A DNA stretch of 13,172 bases from Gyrodactylus bullatarudis (GCA_012064415.1 SSNU01002961.1:1-13172), one strand, 5' to 3'; shown: positions 1-8,044, counted from the stretch's first letter. Made by a program: numbers and translations. The notes: generated by a model not told the origin, from the sequence alone.

Positions 1-154
1 TTTCAGGCATTGTAATGTATTTTAAAATCAAATACACGTAGACATAGGAAAACCTTATGTAAACAATGACCAAAGGTCACGAGTGCACAAAAAAAGACAC
101 CGAAAAATATTTGATACACTAAAAAAAATTTTTACTGTAATTATTTATCTGCGA

Positions 155-205
155 AATATTTTCAGTATCAATTAGCGACCCCTGCTAATTCGCACTGAAA
201 ATATT
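155..205. repeat. Inverted repeat with a 7-nt loop
   Basis: Bases 155-166 pair perfectly with 194-205 (12 bp). Bases 170-176 pair perfectly with 184-190 (7 bp). The two helices are separated by a symmetric 3x3 internal loop that contains one T-G pair. The terminal loop is 177-183 (GACCCCT). The loop and inner stem read AGCAGGGGTCGCT on the minus strand (174-186), close to the animal CTCF core consensus. It could be a short palindromic element or a structured RNA. The pairing is seen directly; a function is not. Confidence 0.75.
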
Positions 206-472
206 AATAATTAAAATTTTCAAAACTCACTTGTAGTTAGTTGTAATTGTTTTACTGAAAAATGTTGATAATTATTAGAAAATAGGAAATAATCGATATC
301 TATAGAATTGAAATATCTGCTCCCCCTTTACTAATGACATTCGAAAAAAGCTTCGACTAATTAAGGTAACTCATAATTTTTCTATCTATTTCATAGAAGA
401 ATTTCATTGTTCGTTTAACTATGCATGTAAGTAGTTAAATTTAAGCCGGAGGTAGTCATAGTGATCTATTAG

Positions 473-516
473 TTGAAGTCATCTCTCATCATGACTCATG
501 ATGAGACTGATTTCAA
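473..516. repeat. 18-bp inverted repeat centred on TGACTCA
   Basis: The inner stem 484-492/498-506 is 9 bp and perfect, with a 5-nt loop GACTC. After a 2x1 internal loop, the outer stem 473-481/508-516 adds 9 bp with one G-T pair. The apex contains TGACTCA (492-498), the classic AP-1 half-palindrome, so the symmetry may partly reflect a bZIP-type site. No coding signal surrounds it. Confidence 0.75.
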
Positions 517-985
517 ACATATTTATATATGTGTATGGGTAGGGGGTTATAAAATGAATTTAATCACAAAAATTTGAAGGAAAATTGATATCTAAGGTTT
601 TTTTCACTAGACAGTCATCAGTCAGATAAAGAGATGAATAAATTTTGACCAAATCTTCATGACTTACGTGATACTAAAAATGCATAAGTTAATGGTAAGT
701 TTTTAGGCTTTGTTTTGAATCATATTAACCGGATGAAAAAAAATCAAATAATTCTTCTCAAAATAAATTTTTTCTCTTTCAAAAAATTGCACATTCCCTT
801 AATTGAAAATTAACGCTAGAAACTTCATATTCTGAAATCATCAGTTATTAATTGGAGGTAATTATATGGAGAATATAAATATCTAAGAAAATTAACATCA
901 AATTGATAATTGATGATTAAACGTACTAAACCCTTAAAAAGAAATATTAATAATTTCTCAACCATTAAAATGATGATTTCTCTCC

Positions 986-1278
986 AATAAAAATCTCTGA
1001 TAATCTTACTCTCCTTCCCTAAAATTTAAAACATTATCAGTCTCAGTTTGATTTTAAATATCATTTGTTTGCATTGAAAAATCAATAGTATCAAGCTGGT
1101 TGATTTAAAAAAACGAGTTACCATAGCACATTTTTACGTTAGTTTCTTTAACAATGATGAAACAGTAATGGACTCATGACTATCTTTAGTAATGTTTCAA
1201 GATATACTAAACCAAGACGAAGCAGATGCATAGGAAAAGCAAATAAATTCTCGTTAATTTGAAATATGATTCATCTTT
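986..1278 (-). repeat. Tandem repeat unit A (hAT remnant, core deleted)
   Basis: This is the first of two adjacent copies. Bases 986-1109 match 1279-1402 at an offset of 293 with one difference (C1096 against A1389), i.e. 123/124. Beyond that the copies still align but diverge: the 1168-1271 part matches 1842-1941, sharing ATGGACTCATGAC and GCAGATGCATAGGAAAAGC. Unit A lacks the roughly 370 bp that in unit B carries the hAT transposase core. On the minus strand the 1150-1271 end gives short shifted frames resembling the same N-terminal transposase piece seen in unit B. Unit A is therefore probably an internally deleted copy of the same element. Confidence 0.85.
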
Positions 1279-1948
1279 AATAAAAATCTCTGATAATCTT
1301 ACTCTCCTTCCCTAAAATTTAAAACATTATCAGTCTCAGTTTGATTTTAAATATCATTTGTTTGCATTGAAAAATCAATAGTATCAAGATGGTTGATTTA
1401 AATCAACAAGTTTCACCAAGGAGAATGAAATGAGCACATTTTTCGTTAGGTTTTACAGTGATAATGAAACCATAGACGAATAAATTTTATATTTCAAATA
1501 AACTATTATAAATTTAATACGTTCTATATACGCAGCTTATATGATGTATTCTAGGATATAAAATCTCCAAATGAGGCGTGGCTGAAGTGTTATACCTTGC
1601 AGCGTCTGTGACCAAAAGGCATACATTTTCTCTTTTGATATAATACTGGTCCAACGTATCTTGGATGTAGTGGATAACAGATTTGGTTGTCATAGATTGA
1701 GAAAGTTTGGAACATCTCAGTAAATAACTAGTTTCTGGTTCCTTCGAACTGCCACTATATGTATGATATATACTGAAGAGAGTAGAGAGCTAATGATTAT
1801 AATTTGTAATAAAGCATAGAAATCTATTAGTAAATTCTATGATGGACTCATGACTTTATATTTATTGATTTTTCAAGATATACTAAGACAGAGCAGATGC
1901 ATAGGAAAAGCAAATAGATAAATTCTTTTTAAAATATGATTTTTCTAC
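1279..1948 (-). repeat. Tandem repeat unit B (hAT remnant with core)
   Basis: This is the second copy of the duplicated unit. It begins with the same AATAAAAATCTCTG sequence as unit A and ends near 1945. Compared with A it holds about 370 extra bases, from just after the shared ATGAAAC (near 1470) to TGATGGACTCATG (near 1841). That extra block encodes the hAT fragment annotated separately. Because the flanking shared part (1855-1948) also translates to hAT-like N-terminal sequence in the same frame, I infer that B is the more complete copy and A the deleted one, rather than B carrying an insertion. Confidence 0.8.
1514..1948 (-). pseudogene. hAT-superfamily transposase fragment
   Basis: This is a remnant of a cut-and-paste hAT transposase, a nuclear DNA-binding recombinase of the RNase H-like fold. 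In one minus-strand frame, 1948-1886 reads like the family's N-terminal F-x-K-x-L...A stretch and then meets a TAG at 1885. From 1789 to 1517 there are 91 codons without a stop, ending in TAA at 1516-1514. The diagnostic motifs are VCLLVTDAARY (1624-1592), containing the second catalytic Asp, followed by LEILYPRIHHISC (1570-1532). In intact relatives the Cys is soon followed by a His; here the reading is SCVYRTY, with Arg where the His is expected. The first Asp, the terminal Glu and the dimerisation domain are missing. There is no start codon at the expected N-terminus. It is a dead fragment; family assignment is fairly sure from motifs, subfamily is not. Confidence 0.72.
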
Positions 1949-4614
1949 AGTCAAGTATAGTTACTTACTTGATTCTTAAAGAATAATTTGACGTAGATAA
2001 AAATTTGTCAATTAATTTTGGTTGTCATTCTAAAGAAAACCATATTCTACTCACTGCTGTAATTTTATTCTTTTATGAAATTTAATTTAAATTTTTTCCT
2101 CTTAAACTCATATCATTTTAATATAAAATAATGATAAAATCTCACAATTGATCGGCAGCGCTGGTGTAGTTTGTGTAATTTATTATTGAATAAATTCTAA
2201 AATCTGGTTGTTTTCGTAAACATCTACTGGTTTATTTTTTATTGATTCAAAATAAATAACAAGAAAATGTTGGTTTTTGCTGTAAATTCATTAGCCGTTC
2301 ATTACAATGGAAATATATTAGTGTGTTAACATCAATTTAACAGAATCAAGAAGCAAATAGAGTCATTTAGTCAAACTTGATTTCATGCTGGTTAGCACCG
2401 AACATTTTTATGAAGAAAATGAAGACGAATCAAAATATATATTCATCCAAACGAAATCAAATTACAGTAGCAACAGCAATGTGCCTCGCGAATAATTCTA
2501 AAGTTCATTGAGAATATATTGAATACTAGTTCAATTCACGGTGGAAAATTCATTCAGAAAAATAGTTAACTCTGAAATTTAACGTGTTAAAATGATTTTT
2601 GATATCATTGGTCAGTTGAGCAAATGTTAAGAGCATATTGAGAAAGTAAGAAAAGATGCCGAAAGTTAGGAATAAGCGCTTTCATTTTAGGCATACTCAT
2701 CAGCCTCTTACATGCCAAATATATATGAAATTACAAAGAGGCAGGTATAAAGGCAGTACAAAGGATATAGTTTAAATAGTTTACATAGTCTTATAAAAAC
2801 ACTAAATATATTCCAATATTATCCCAATTCCAGTATTGATGTATGTTATTTCTAGTTTTGAAGATTTTTAAGTAGAATTTTATTTTAACTTAACTTCCTA
2901 AACTTCATACCATAATTGGAATCAGAAGAAAATTTAACATCAAAAATTCTAATCTCAATTAAATTTAAAATAAAACAAATTTGATATTAATTGGAATCCT
3001 AATGAATTCTTACAATCTTTTTGACTCACTAAATTTAGAAAGATTAACTCATTTTATTTAATTTTCCTTTGTGCAGAAGATGATAATCCTATCCTTTCAA
3101 ACTAGTAATAATACTATAACTTCAATAAACTTACTCTGTACTGGAATAAATTAACAGATTATTTTTATATAAAAGGTTGAATTTTTTTTATTAATTTGAA
3201 TGAGTTTCAAAATATATGATAATTCTCTCAGGGTCTACGTAAATCTTTATACTTACTCTCTGGCTTGATACCTGAAAATAATTTAAATGTTAGTTTTTTA
3301 TATAAGATCTAAAAGAGGCGCTTACAAAGTAAAATCGAAACTAAAAAATTGAAATATTTATAAAATTATAAATTATTATCAAGTTTTTATTAATAACACA
3401 GATAATGATATCAAAAGTAACGAACTTCAGATTCAAACTAAATTATTTTTATAAGCGTTATCAAATTGCTATAGATGCTATCAAATTAACTACTTTCCCT
3501 AAGCCATGTTTTAAACTTACTCGGCTATTTCTCTATAAAAAATTTACAAGAATTTGAGAAAATACTGATAACTAAAATAAATCATGAGGTTTTAAATTTC
3601 CTCTGTCTGAAATTCTGTAACTTTCATAATGGTCGTACTTATGGTTAAAAAATGGAATACTGGATTTTAGAAAATTGAATTTTAAGCAAATAGATCGGTA
3701 TTATTCATTCATGTAATATTTTTCAGATTGTGAAAGTGGCATGTTTTTTATACCTCTTAAATTTTATGACAGGGTACTGAAATACACTCAATTTTCACAT
3801 TCTTTTGAGTAATGCATAGTCAGCAGGAAAACGTATGCATAATCAGCAAATAATCCAAATTCGTCACAACATATGGACAAAATACAGTTTAAAACCATTT
3901 TTGGGAGAATAGGTCAACACAAAAAAGTATACACTTATAATAAATCCTCTAGTAATTTTTAGAGCTAGTTACATTTTTGATTACACTTATTTTCTCTATT
4001 CTATTTTTGATCACCCTATAGTTTTGAGTAAAATACGAAATAAATATGAATTCACGTTATGTACTTTCGAATAGACCATAGCATTCTACTATTGTTTGAT
4101 TTTTGTTTCCCCTATTCCTTAAACTCTCTTGACTGTATGATATTTAACTATTCTGACCGATGTGAGATTTTTCTCTCCCTCTCTAATACTTATTGGAGAT
4201 TTTTGTTGTTTTCTCAGGTTACGTTTAATTCTAATTCTTGAAATTTTACTATTCCTTTGATAATTTGTTAATTATTATTTTCATTGACCTTATAAAATTT
4301 TAAGAAATTTATATTTAGTGATCTAATATATTCTCTTCCAACTCATGAACTTTATGAATTTAAGATGATTGCCGTACGTTTAGGAAAATTTGCGTTAATA
4401 TTTAACTCTTAATATAATATAAGATAATATTATTTAATATAGACTATATCTTACTTTCCGCCTCTGGTTTGATAAAATACATTTCACTTTATAATATATT
4501 ATCCCTCAGTCTTCATCCACAAGATAATTTATTATCTCAGTTATAATCATACATTGTTGTATAATTATCATTATTATACTTTACTTAAGAATTTCCTATT
4601 CAGTAATTCGAGCA
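1949..4614. other. AT-rich spacer, no recognised gene
   Basis: About 2.7 kb without a gene I recognise. Small items seen: a 45-codon open stretch at 2361-2495 (listed separately); a weak inverted repeat GCCTCTT (2703-2709) and AAGAGGC; a short direct repeat ATGCATA-TCAGCA at 3812-3825 and 3835-3848; and an 11-bp hairpin with one mismatch at 4543-4568, loop TTGT. A 60-codon open frame at 4059-4241 is T-rich and hydrophobic and resembles nothing, so I treat it as chance. Confidence 0.5.
2361..2495 (+). CDS. Short unrecognised open frame, possible exon remnant
   Basis: Between TAG 2358-2360 and TAA 2493-2495 there are 44 open codons. An ATG at 2385 would give 36 residues. The composition is acidic then polar (EHFYEENEDESKY, later SNYSSNSN), unlike the Lys/Asn/Ile/Phe-rich translations of neighbouring AT-rich DNA. 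There is no recognisable domain, no convincing promoter and no flanking splice signal I would defend. Random open stretches of this length are common in DNA of this composition, so this is only weakly supported. It could be a fragment of another decayed transposon. Confidence 0.15.
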   Translation, partial: SHLVKLDFMLVSTEHFYEENEDESKYIFIQTKSNYSSNSNVPRE

Positions 4615-4890
4615 ATCTAAAGTAGTACAAAAGTTTAGTATTAATTCTAGCAAATTTTCTTCTTAAATTCAGTAAGTTAAAACTGTTTCATTACAAGCAG
4701 AATTAATCCCTGAGTCTGAATTTGACAGAACCCAGATTTCCTTCTTAGCAAACAAAGAATTGTATATAAAATTCATCAAAACTAGAAATATTTTAAGCTA
4801 AAAATAATGTCACATGCAATTTTGCAGACTGAATAAATCTTAATAATTTCGCAGTTCCATTATTTTGTTTAGCCTATGAGTACTTTAATT

Positions 4891-5008
4891 TGCGAGAATT
4901 TAATAGAAAAAGAGTTTTGCGTAAGAACTTACGATAAAGCTCTTTTTTAAATGAAATATAATATATATATATTATTAATATATAAACAAAAATTCATTTA
5001 TTCTCGCA
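4891..5008. repeat. Nested palindrome: 9-bp terminal repeats around an inner hairpin
   Basis: TGCGAGAAT at 4891-4899 is repeated inverted at 5000-5008. Inside lies an imperfect palindrome, 4906-4948. AAAAAGAG (4907-4914) pairs with 4940-4947, TTTTG with ATAAAG through two wobbles and one bulged A, and CGTAA (4920-4924) with TTACG (4929-4933) around loop GAAC. The rest is an AT tract. It resembles a small MITE of about 118 bp, but it overlaps the pogo-like frame and no clear target-site duplication flanks it. One of the two readings may be coincidence. Confidence 0.5.
4957..4985. repeat. AT-rich simple repeat
   Basis: A short AT microsatellite-like tract (ATA/TAT runs) lies between the inner palindrome and the right terminal repeat of the 4891-5008 element. 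It also interrupts the pogo-like coding trace where about 25 conserved residues would be expected, consistent with local expansion and loss. Confidence 0.8.
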
Positions 5009-5410
5009 GTAATTATAAATACATTTCATTCCTTCCTAGAACCTGGTCACGCTTGTAGATGTGACTTGAAAACATATTTAGTCATCCAAGCAGAACGATT
5101 TGGGTCGCTCTTCTATTTGATTCTTCTTAATACCTTCATATTCTAAAGACTATTGAATGGAATCTTAACACACACTATTCCCCCATGATTTGAAAAAGGG
5201 GTCTATAGTTAGTCATGACGTAATATGTATTCAAGGATAGATTTATTTGTAGGGGTATCAGAATTATAAATTTCGATTGATATGATTTTTCAACTTCGAT
5301 TTATCTATCAAATAATTTCGAAATCAAACTATTCCTACAGTTTTAATGGTGGTTTTGTCAATAACAAGATTTGTCAATAAACATAACTTTTGCTGCTCTT
5401 TCGAATGGCG

Positions 5411-5478
5411 TGTCTCAACTTGAATAAAAAGTTTTTTATTCGGCATAACTAGGGAAATTATCTTTAATGTTTGAGACA
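5411..5478. repeat. Two-level inverted repeat
   Basis: TGTCTCAA (5411-5418) is repeated inverted as TTGAGACA (5471-5478). Nested inside is GAATAAAAA (5422-5430) against TTTTTATTC (5433-5441), nearly back to back. Arms are perfect but short and partly low-complexity, so chance is possible. Confidence 0.55.
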
Positions 5479-5570
5479 GTCCGAAAAATTCTCTTTCCAT
5501 TCATGTAAAAAGATCTATGTTCCAGATCGAAATGAGTTTAGAAAATTACGAAAACATATACTCGACTCTG

Positions 5571-5594
5571 ATTGGTCCATAGGGGCTGACCAAT
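5571..5594. repeat. Inverted CCAAT pair (7-bp perfect arms)
   Basis: ATTGGTC (5571-5577) and GACCAAT (5588-5594) form a perfect inverted repeat with a 10-nt loop. Each arm contains a CCAAT pentamer, on opposite strands. Paired CCAAT boxes occur in animal promoters (NF-Y sites), but no gene start is visible nearby. The regulatory reading is speculative. Confidence 0.5.
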
Positions 5595-6502
5595 GAAACG
5601 ACACTAGTCTCCTTCCCAAATTAATCTGTTCCATTTCCAGGGGAATTCAGAATTAAAAATGAATAATTTTAATGATTTTGTGGTATTAATTGAGGGTTTA
5701 AAATGATAATCATTGTGTTTCTTGGTTAAACTCCTTGATACGTGATACGGTTTTTCTTCTATTTTTGTGATTGAGGTATTCACGTAAATTTTCAAATACG
5801 TCCGAAAATCCACTTAAAATCATATTTGGAATCTTTATTATTCTATTTTTGGTTGAATAATTTTTTCTGTTCGCTCGGTTTTGAAGAATGTAGCTCAGGA
5901 GCTTTAGACGAAGAGTTGTCAAAAATTCTGATCCTTGTATTAAATTAAATCTATTTTATTCTAAGAAAATAATAAAATATTCATCCTTACCTCATTGCAG
6001 TTCTGTAACAGACAAATATATTTCAAAACTGGAAATTATCGAGAATATTAATAACTTTTTCACTGAGGACATTTTTGGTCTCTTAATGAAATAGGATGAG
6101 ACGGACATTTTTGCAATATTATTCATGAATCATGATTATTTATAAGGTTAATTGCAAAAAAGGTAGTGAGGCTAGGAATATTTACAAAATAATGATTAAA
6201 TAAATATGTATTGTCCATTTATATCACATACAAAATTATGATCAAAAATTCTCAAGATATATATACAAATCTTTTTTTGTAAATGCAACGTTTTTCGTGC
6301 AATTTCAATGAATAGAAATGGGAGTCTATCAAAAAAGTATAAAGATTTAAGAGTATTATTTATAGGTCTCTTCCGTTTGACATCATTATTACTCAAGACC
6401 TTTTGATTCAGTTTGGTATTCCAAAGAGAGAATAGAAACCTTAGGACTAAATTTGGTGTGGTCACTAGGTGTGAGAAAAGGGCTTGAACATAATGTAGAA
6501 TA

Positions 6503-6575
6503 GTGTAAACATTACTCTCTAAACTCTATACCAAGAGGGTAGAGACTCTCTCTGAGAGAGTCAGAGTAGTTTCAC
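6503..6575 (+). repeat. Three-way-junction fold, 73 nt
   Basis: The outer stem pairs GTG 6503-6505 with 6573-6575, AAAC 6507-6510 with 6569-6572, and TACTCT 6513-6518 with 6563-6568: 13 bp with bulges of one and two bases. It encloses two hairpins. CTCTA 6524-6528 pairs with TAGAG 6540-6544, and the palindrome 6544-6562 has 9-bp arms GACTCTCTC/GAGAGAGTC around one T; the two share base 6544. The length is tRNA-like, but there are no A- or B-box signals. CT/GA-rich low complexity inflates the chance of pairing. Confidence 0.45.
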
Positions 6576-7396
6576 ATCAAAGTCAATTCTTTCAAAAGTA
6601 CAATATTTTCTAGAAAATAATGTCGCAAAAGAATTATTTTACATACTGAATTTTTTCTCTTCTAGATAAACAAATATTATAAGTAATAGAAATCGATTTT
6701 ATTTCTTATTTTTAACTCACGCTTCTTTGCTTTTTTAGAGATAAAATTTATATAGTTGATTTTAAAAATTTTAATTTTAGAAACTGTTTCTTCTAACGGT
6801 ATTTTACTTGATAGCTAATGCTTTTCATCTTAAATTATAATATTCCTCAAGTACATAAATCTTAATTTGACTACGTAAATACAGATCAGCATTTAATTTG
6901 TTTATATATTATATCGAAGAAATATTTATTCTTACTATTGAGCCTCTAGCCTGGATTAGAAATAAATAGTGTTTTCAATAAACAATATAGTTGTTGAAAC
7001 AAAATGCGAGGCATTTCATTTATTACAATTTGTTTTTAATGATAACGTTTTCAAATCAAGATTATTCGATTCATAGAAAAATTATCTTTCTAACTATATC
7101 TCATCGAATGTTTCATATATACAGATTAGTTTCAAGGTTATCCAATTCTGTTACGTGAACTATTATGTCAAAGGTATGTAAAGAAGAAAATCTTGAAAAA
7201 AAATCTTTGTTAAGCCTCTTGAAATGGAAAGGTTTGAATTTTCCCAAAGTTTGAGAGAGAGATTATATGAGTCGACTTAATCATGAACACATGTAGCCTG
7301 AGGACTCAAGAGTCTTAATATTTTTAGGAATTGCTTTGCTATATGATACTGAAACTTTTATTCAACTCAAAACCTCTCTTCTTTCTATCCAGCATG

Positions 7397-7427
7397 ACTA
7401 ATACTAAGAATATGCATAGTATTTAGT
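7397..7427. repeat. 9-bp hairpin with one bulge
   Basis: ACTAATACT (7397-7405) pairs with AGTATTTAGT (7418-7427) with one bulged base and a 12-nt loop. It is the first of a run of hairpins extending to 8044. Weak alone. Confidence 0.5.
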
Positions 7428-7445
7428 TTTTTTCTTTTTCTATAT

Positions 7446-7528
7446 GTTTTCTGTTCCTAAAATCCTCACATAAAAGAATATAAGAGTAAAGTTTTTAGAG
7501 CACGAACCTGGACTAAGGAACAGAAAAC
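7446..7528. repeat. 13-bp perfect inverted repeat
   Basis: GTTTTCTGTTCCT at 7446-7458 is perfectly inverted at 7516-7528. Inside, after a short internal loop, TCC 7463-7465 can pair with GGA 7510-7512. The remaining loop is 44 nt. A 13-bp perfect match at this spacing containing several G/C pairs is unlikely by chance. It could be the ends of a small MITE or a long-loop hairpin. Confidence 0.7.
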
Positions 7529-7552
7529 CGCTAATCAAATCGACCTTCATTA

Positions 7553-7590
7553 AAAATATATGCTTTGGTTTTGTATATGACATATATTTT
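7553..7590. repeat. 10-bp perfect hairpin
   Basis: AAAATATATG (7553-7562) pairs with CATATATTTT (7581-7590) around an 18-nt loop. The arms are AT-rich and low in complexity, so significance rests on its place in the hairpin cluster. A similar 8-bp hairpin lies at 7626-7652 (TGAAAAAT/ATTTTTCA). Confidence 0.55.
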
Positions 7591-7694
7591 CTTTAGTGAA
7601 CCCTGAGAAGCCATGAGTTTTTAGTTGAAAAATGAATGTATTTAATTTTTCATTAGTTTAACTGATTTTTCCCGCAAATTTTATACAACGCGTA

Positions 7695-7794
7695 GTTATT
7701 GTATTCGACCTATCATCAATATGGGCTATTCTTTCAATCATATGCTCTGAGTTAAAAGAATAGCTTATATTGATAATAGGTCGAATATACTACT
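7695..7794 (+). ncRNA. miRNA-precursor-like hairpin (candidate)
   Basis: Positions i and j with i+j=15489 pair along 44 consecutive positions (7695-7738 with 7751-7794) with no bulge at all: 35 Watson-Crick, 5 G-U and 4 single mismatches (7696, 7699, 7714, 7735). The terminal loop is about 12 nt. The strongest block, 7715-7734, has only Watson-Crick and two G-U pairs. The plus strand folds better than the minus, because its G-U pairs become C-A mismatches on the other strand. Length, small loop and scattered mismatches are those of animal pre-miRNAs. I do not recognise a known mature miRNA in either arm. Alternatives are a palindromic MITE or a hairpin-siRNA source; no TA duplication flanks the ends. 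Confidence 0.45.
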
Positions 7795-7866
7795 GAACAA
7801 TTTCAGGGAAAGACAAATGAAAATTTGATTAATTTATTTTCATAACCAGGGAGTTTTCTTTAATTC

Positions 7867-7903
7867 ATCACTTAAACTATAACAAATAAAACAATTAAGT
7901 GAT
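7867..7903. repeat. 9-bp perfect hairpin
   Basis: ATCACTTAA (7867-7875) pairs with TTAAGTGAT (7895-7903) around a 19-nt loop. It lies 73 bp downstream of the long 7695-7794 hairpin and is part of the same cluster. Confidence 0.6.
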
Positions 7904-7978
7904 AATTAACAATAGATTCTTACGCTCTCAAGCTATTCATTTTTATTTTAAAAATCAAACAATTAGACATTTTTCTTA

Positions 7979-8044
7979 CTCTTTTTCGCTAAATGATGAA
8001 TTGCTCATTCTACTAATAGAATTAGAAGAATATTTAGCAAAGAG
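7979..8044. repeat. Three-part hairpin, 66 nt
   Basis: CTCTTT 7979-7984 pairs with AAAGAG 8039-8044. After a 3-nt bulge, GCTAAAT 7988-7994 pairs with ATTTAGC 8032-8038. An asymmetric internal loop leads to CT/AG, a mismatch and ATTCT 8007-8011 with AGAAT 8018-8022, closing on loop ACTAAT. It has pre-miRNA dimensions but the large internal loop makes it weaker than 7695-7794. Confidence 0.5.

Larger units (their letters stand above)
1..985. other. AT-rich spacer with two structured hairpins
   Basis: No reading frame here resembles a known protein and none is long. The stretch is AT-rich spacer containing two clear inverted repeats, at 155-205 and 473-516, listed separately. A weaker imperfect hairpin (CATCAAATT against AATTGATG) lies near 898-917. 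I see no promoter, splice or tRNA signal I can defend. Confidence 0.6.
4615..5190 (-). pseudogene. pogo/Tigger-like (DDE_1) transposase remnant
   Basis: A heavily decayed trace of a pogo/Tigger/jerky-type transposase. The anchor is NRSAWMTKYVF (5097-5068), which fits the family's N-[KR]-x-A-W-M-T signature. Upstream in the same frame, IVCVK...PFNSL-stop-NMK (5178-5134) sits where relatives have the VIGK...PRCFKN(V/M)K segment. Downstream, RK (5037-5032) then VFIITARIN (5022-4996) occupies the place of the RKILL..DN second-Asp strand, but the Asp is lost. Further weak matches are II-HLKKS (about 4962-4939), a shifted-frame LLRFIQSA (about 4846-4823) and the acidic C-terminal tail with NETVLTY then EENLLELI (about 4692-4639). 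Stops at 5145, 5115, 5049 and 5028 and at least two frame changes show it is dead. AT-rich sequence near 4955-4985 replaces about 25 expected residues. Outside the anchor, the match is inference. Confidence 0.45.
5191..7396. other. AT-rich spacer with inverted repeats, no recognised gene
   Basis: No gene is recognised in this 2.2-kb stretch. Two overlapping minus-strand open frames (5604-5813, 5710-5922) and one at 6196-6465 translate to Lys/Asn/Ile-rich sequence without motifs, and I do not call them genes. The first two lie upstream of the pogo-like remnant, where its DNA-binding domain would be expected, but I see no helix-turn-helix match. Inverted repeats at 5411-5478, 5571-5594 and 6503-6575 are listed separately. 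A 16-bp perfect palindrome centred on TTCTAGAA sits at 6604-6619. An 11-bp one-bulge hairpin lies at 6970-7001. Confidence 0.5.

Noticed and set aside
1570..1600. tRNA A-box-like TGGCTGAAGTG suggesting a tRNA gene or tRNA-derived SINE
   Set aside because: No B box or cloverleaf pairing follows, and the same DNA encodes the conserved hAT motif on the minus strand, which explains it better.
4059..4241. 60-codon plus-strand open frame
   Set aside because: T-rich DNA giving a Phe/Leu/Ser-rich translation without motifs; likely chance.
5604..5922. Two overlapping minus-strand open frames as the DNA-binding part of the pogo-like element
   Set aside because: Position is suitable but no CENP-B-type or helix-turn-helix pattern could be read in any frame.
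6196..6465. 89-codon minus-strand open frame as a gene; a neighbouring frame briefly reads FTKKDLY, reminiscent of FAR1/MULE proteins
   Set aside because: No second motif supports either reading, and the composition is that of translated AT-rich spacer.
6604..6619. TTCTAGAA within a 16-bp palindrome as a heat-shock element
   Set aside because: A functional element needs at least three alternating GAA units; only two are present and no gene is adjacent.
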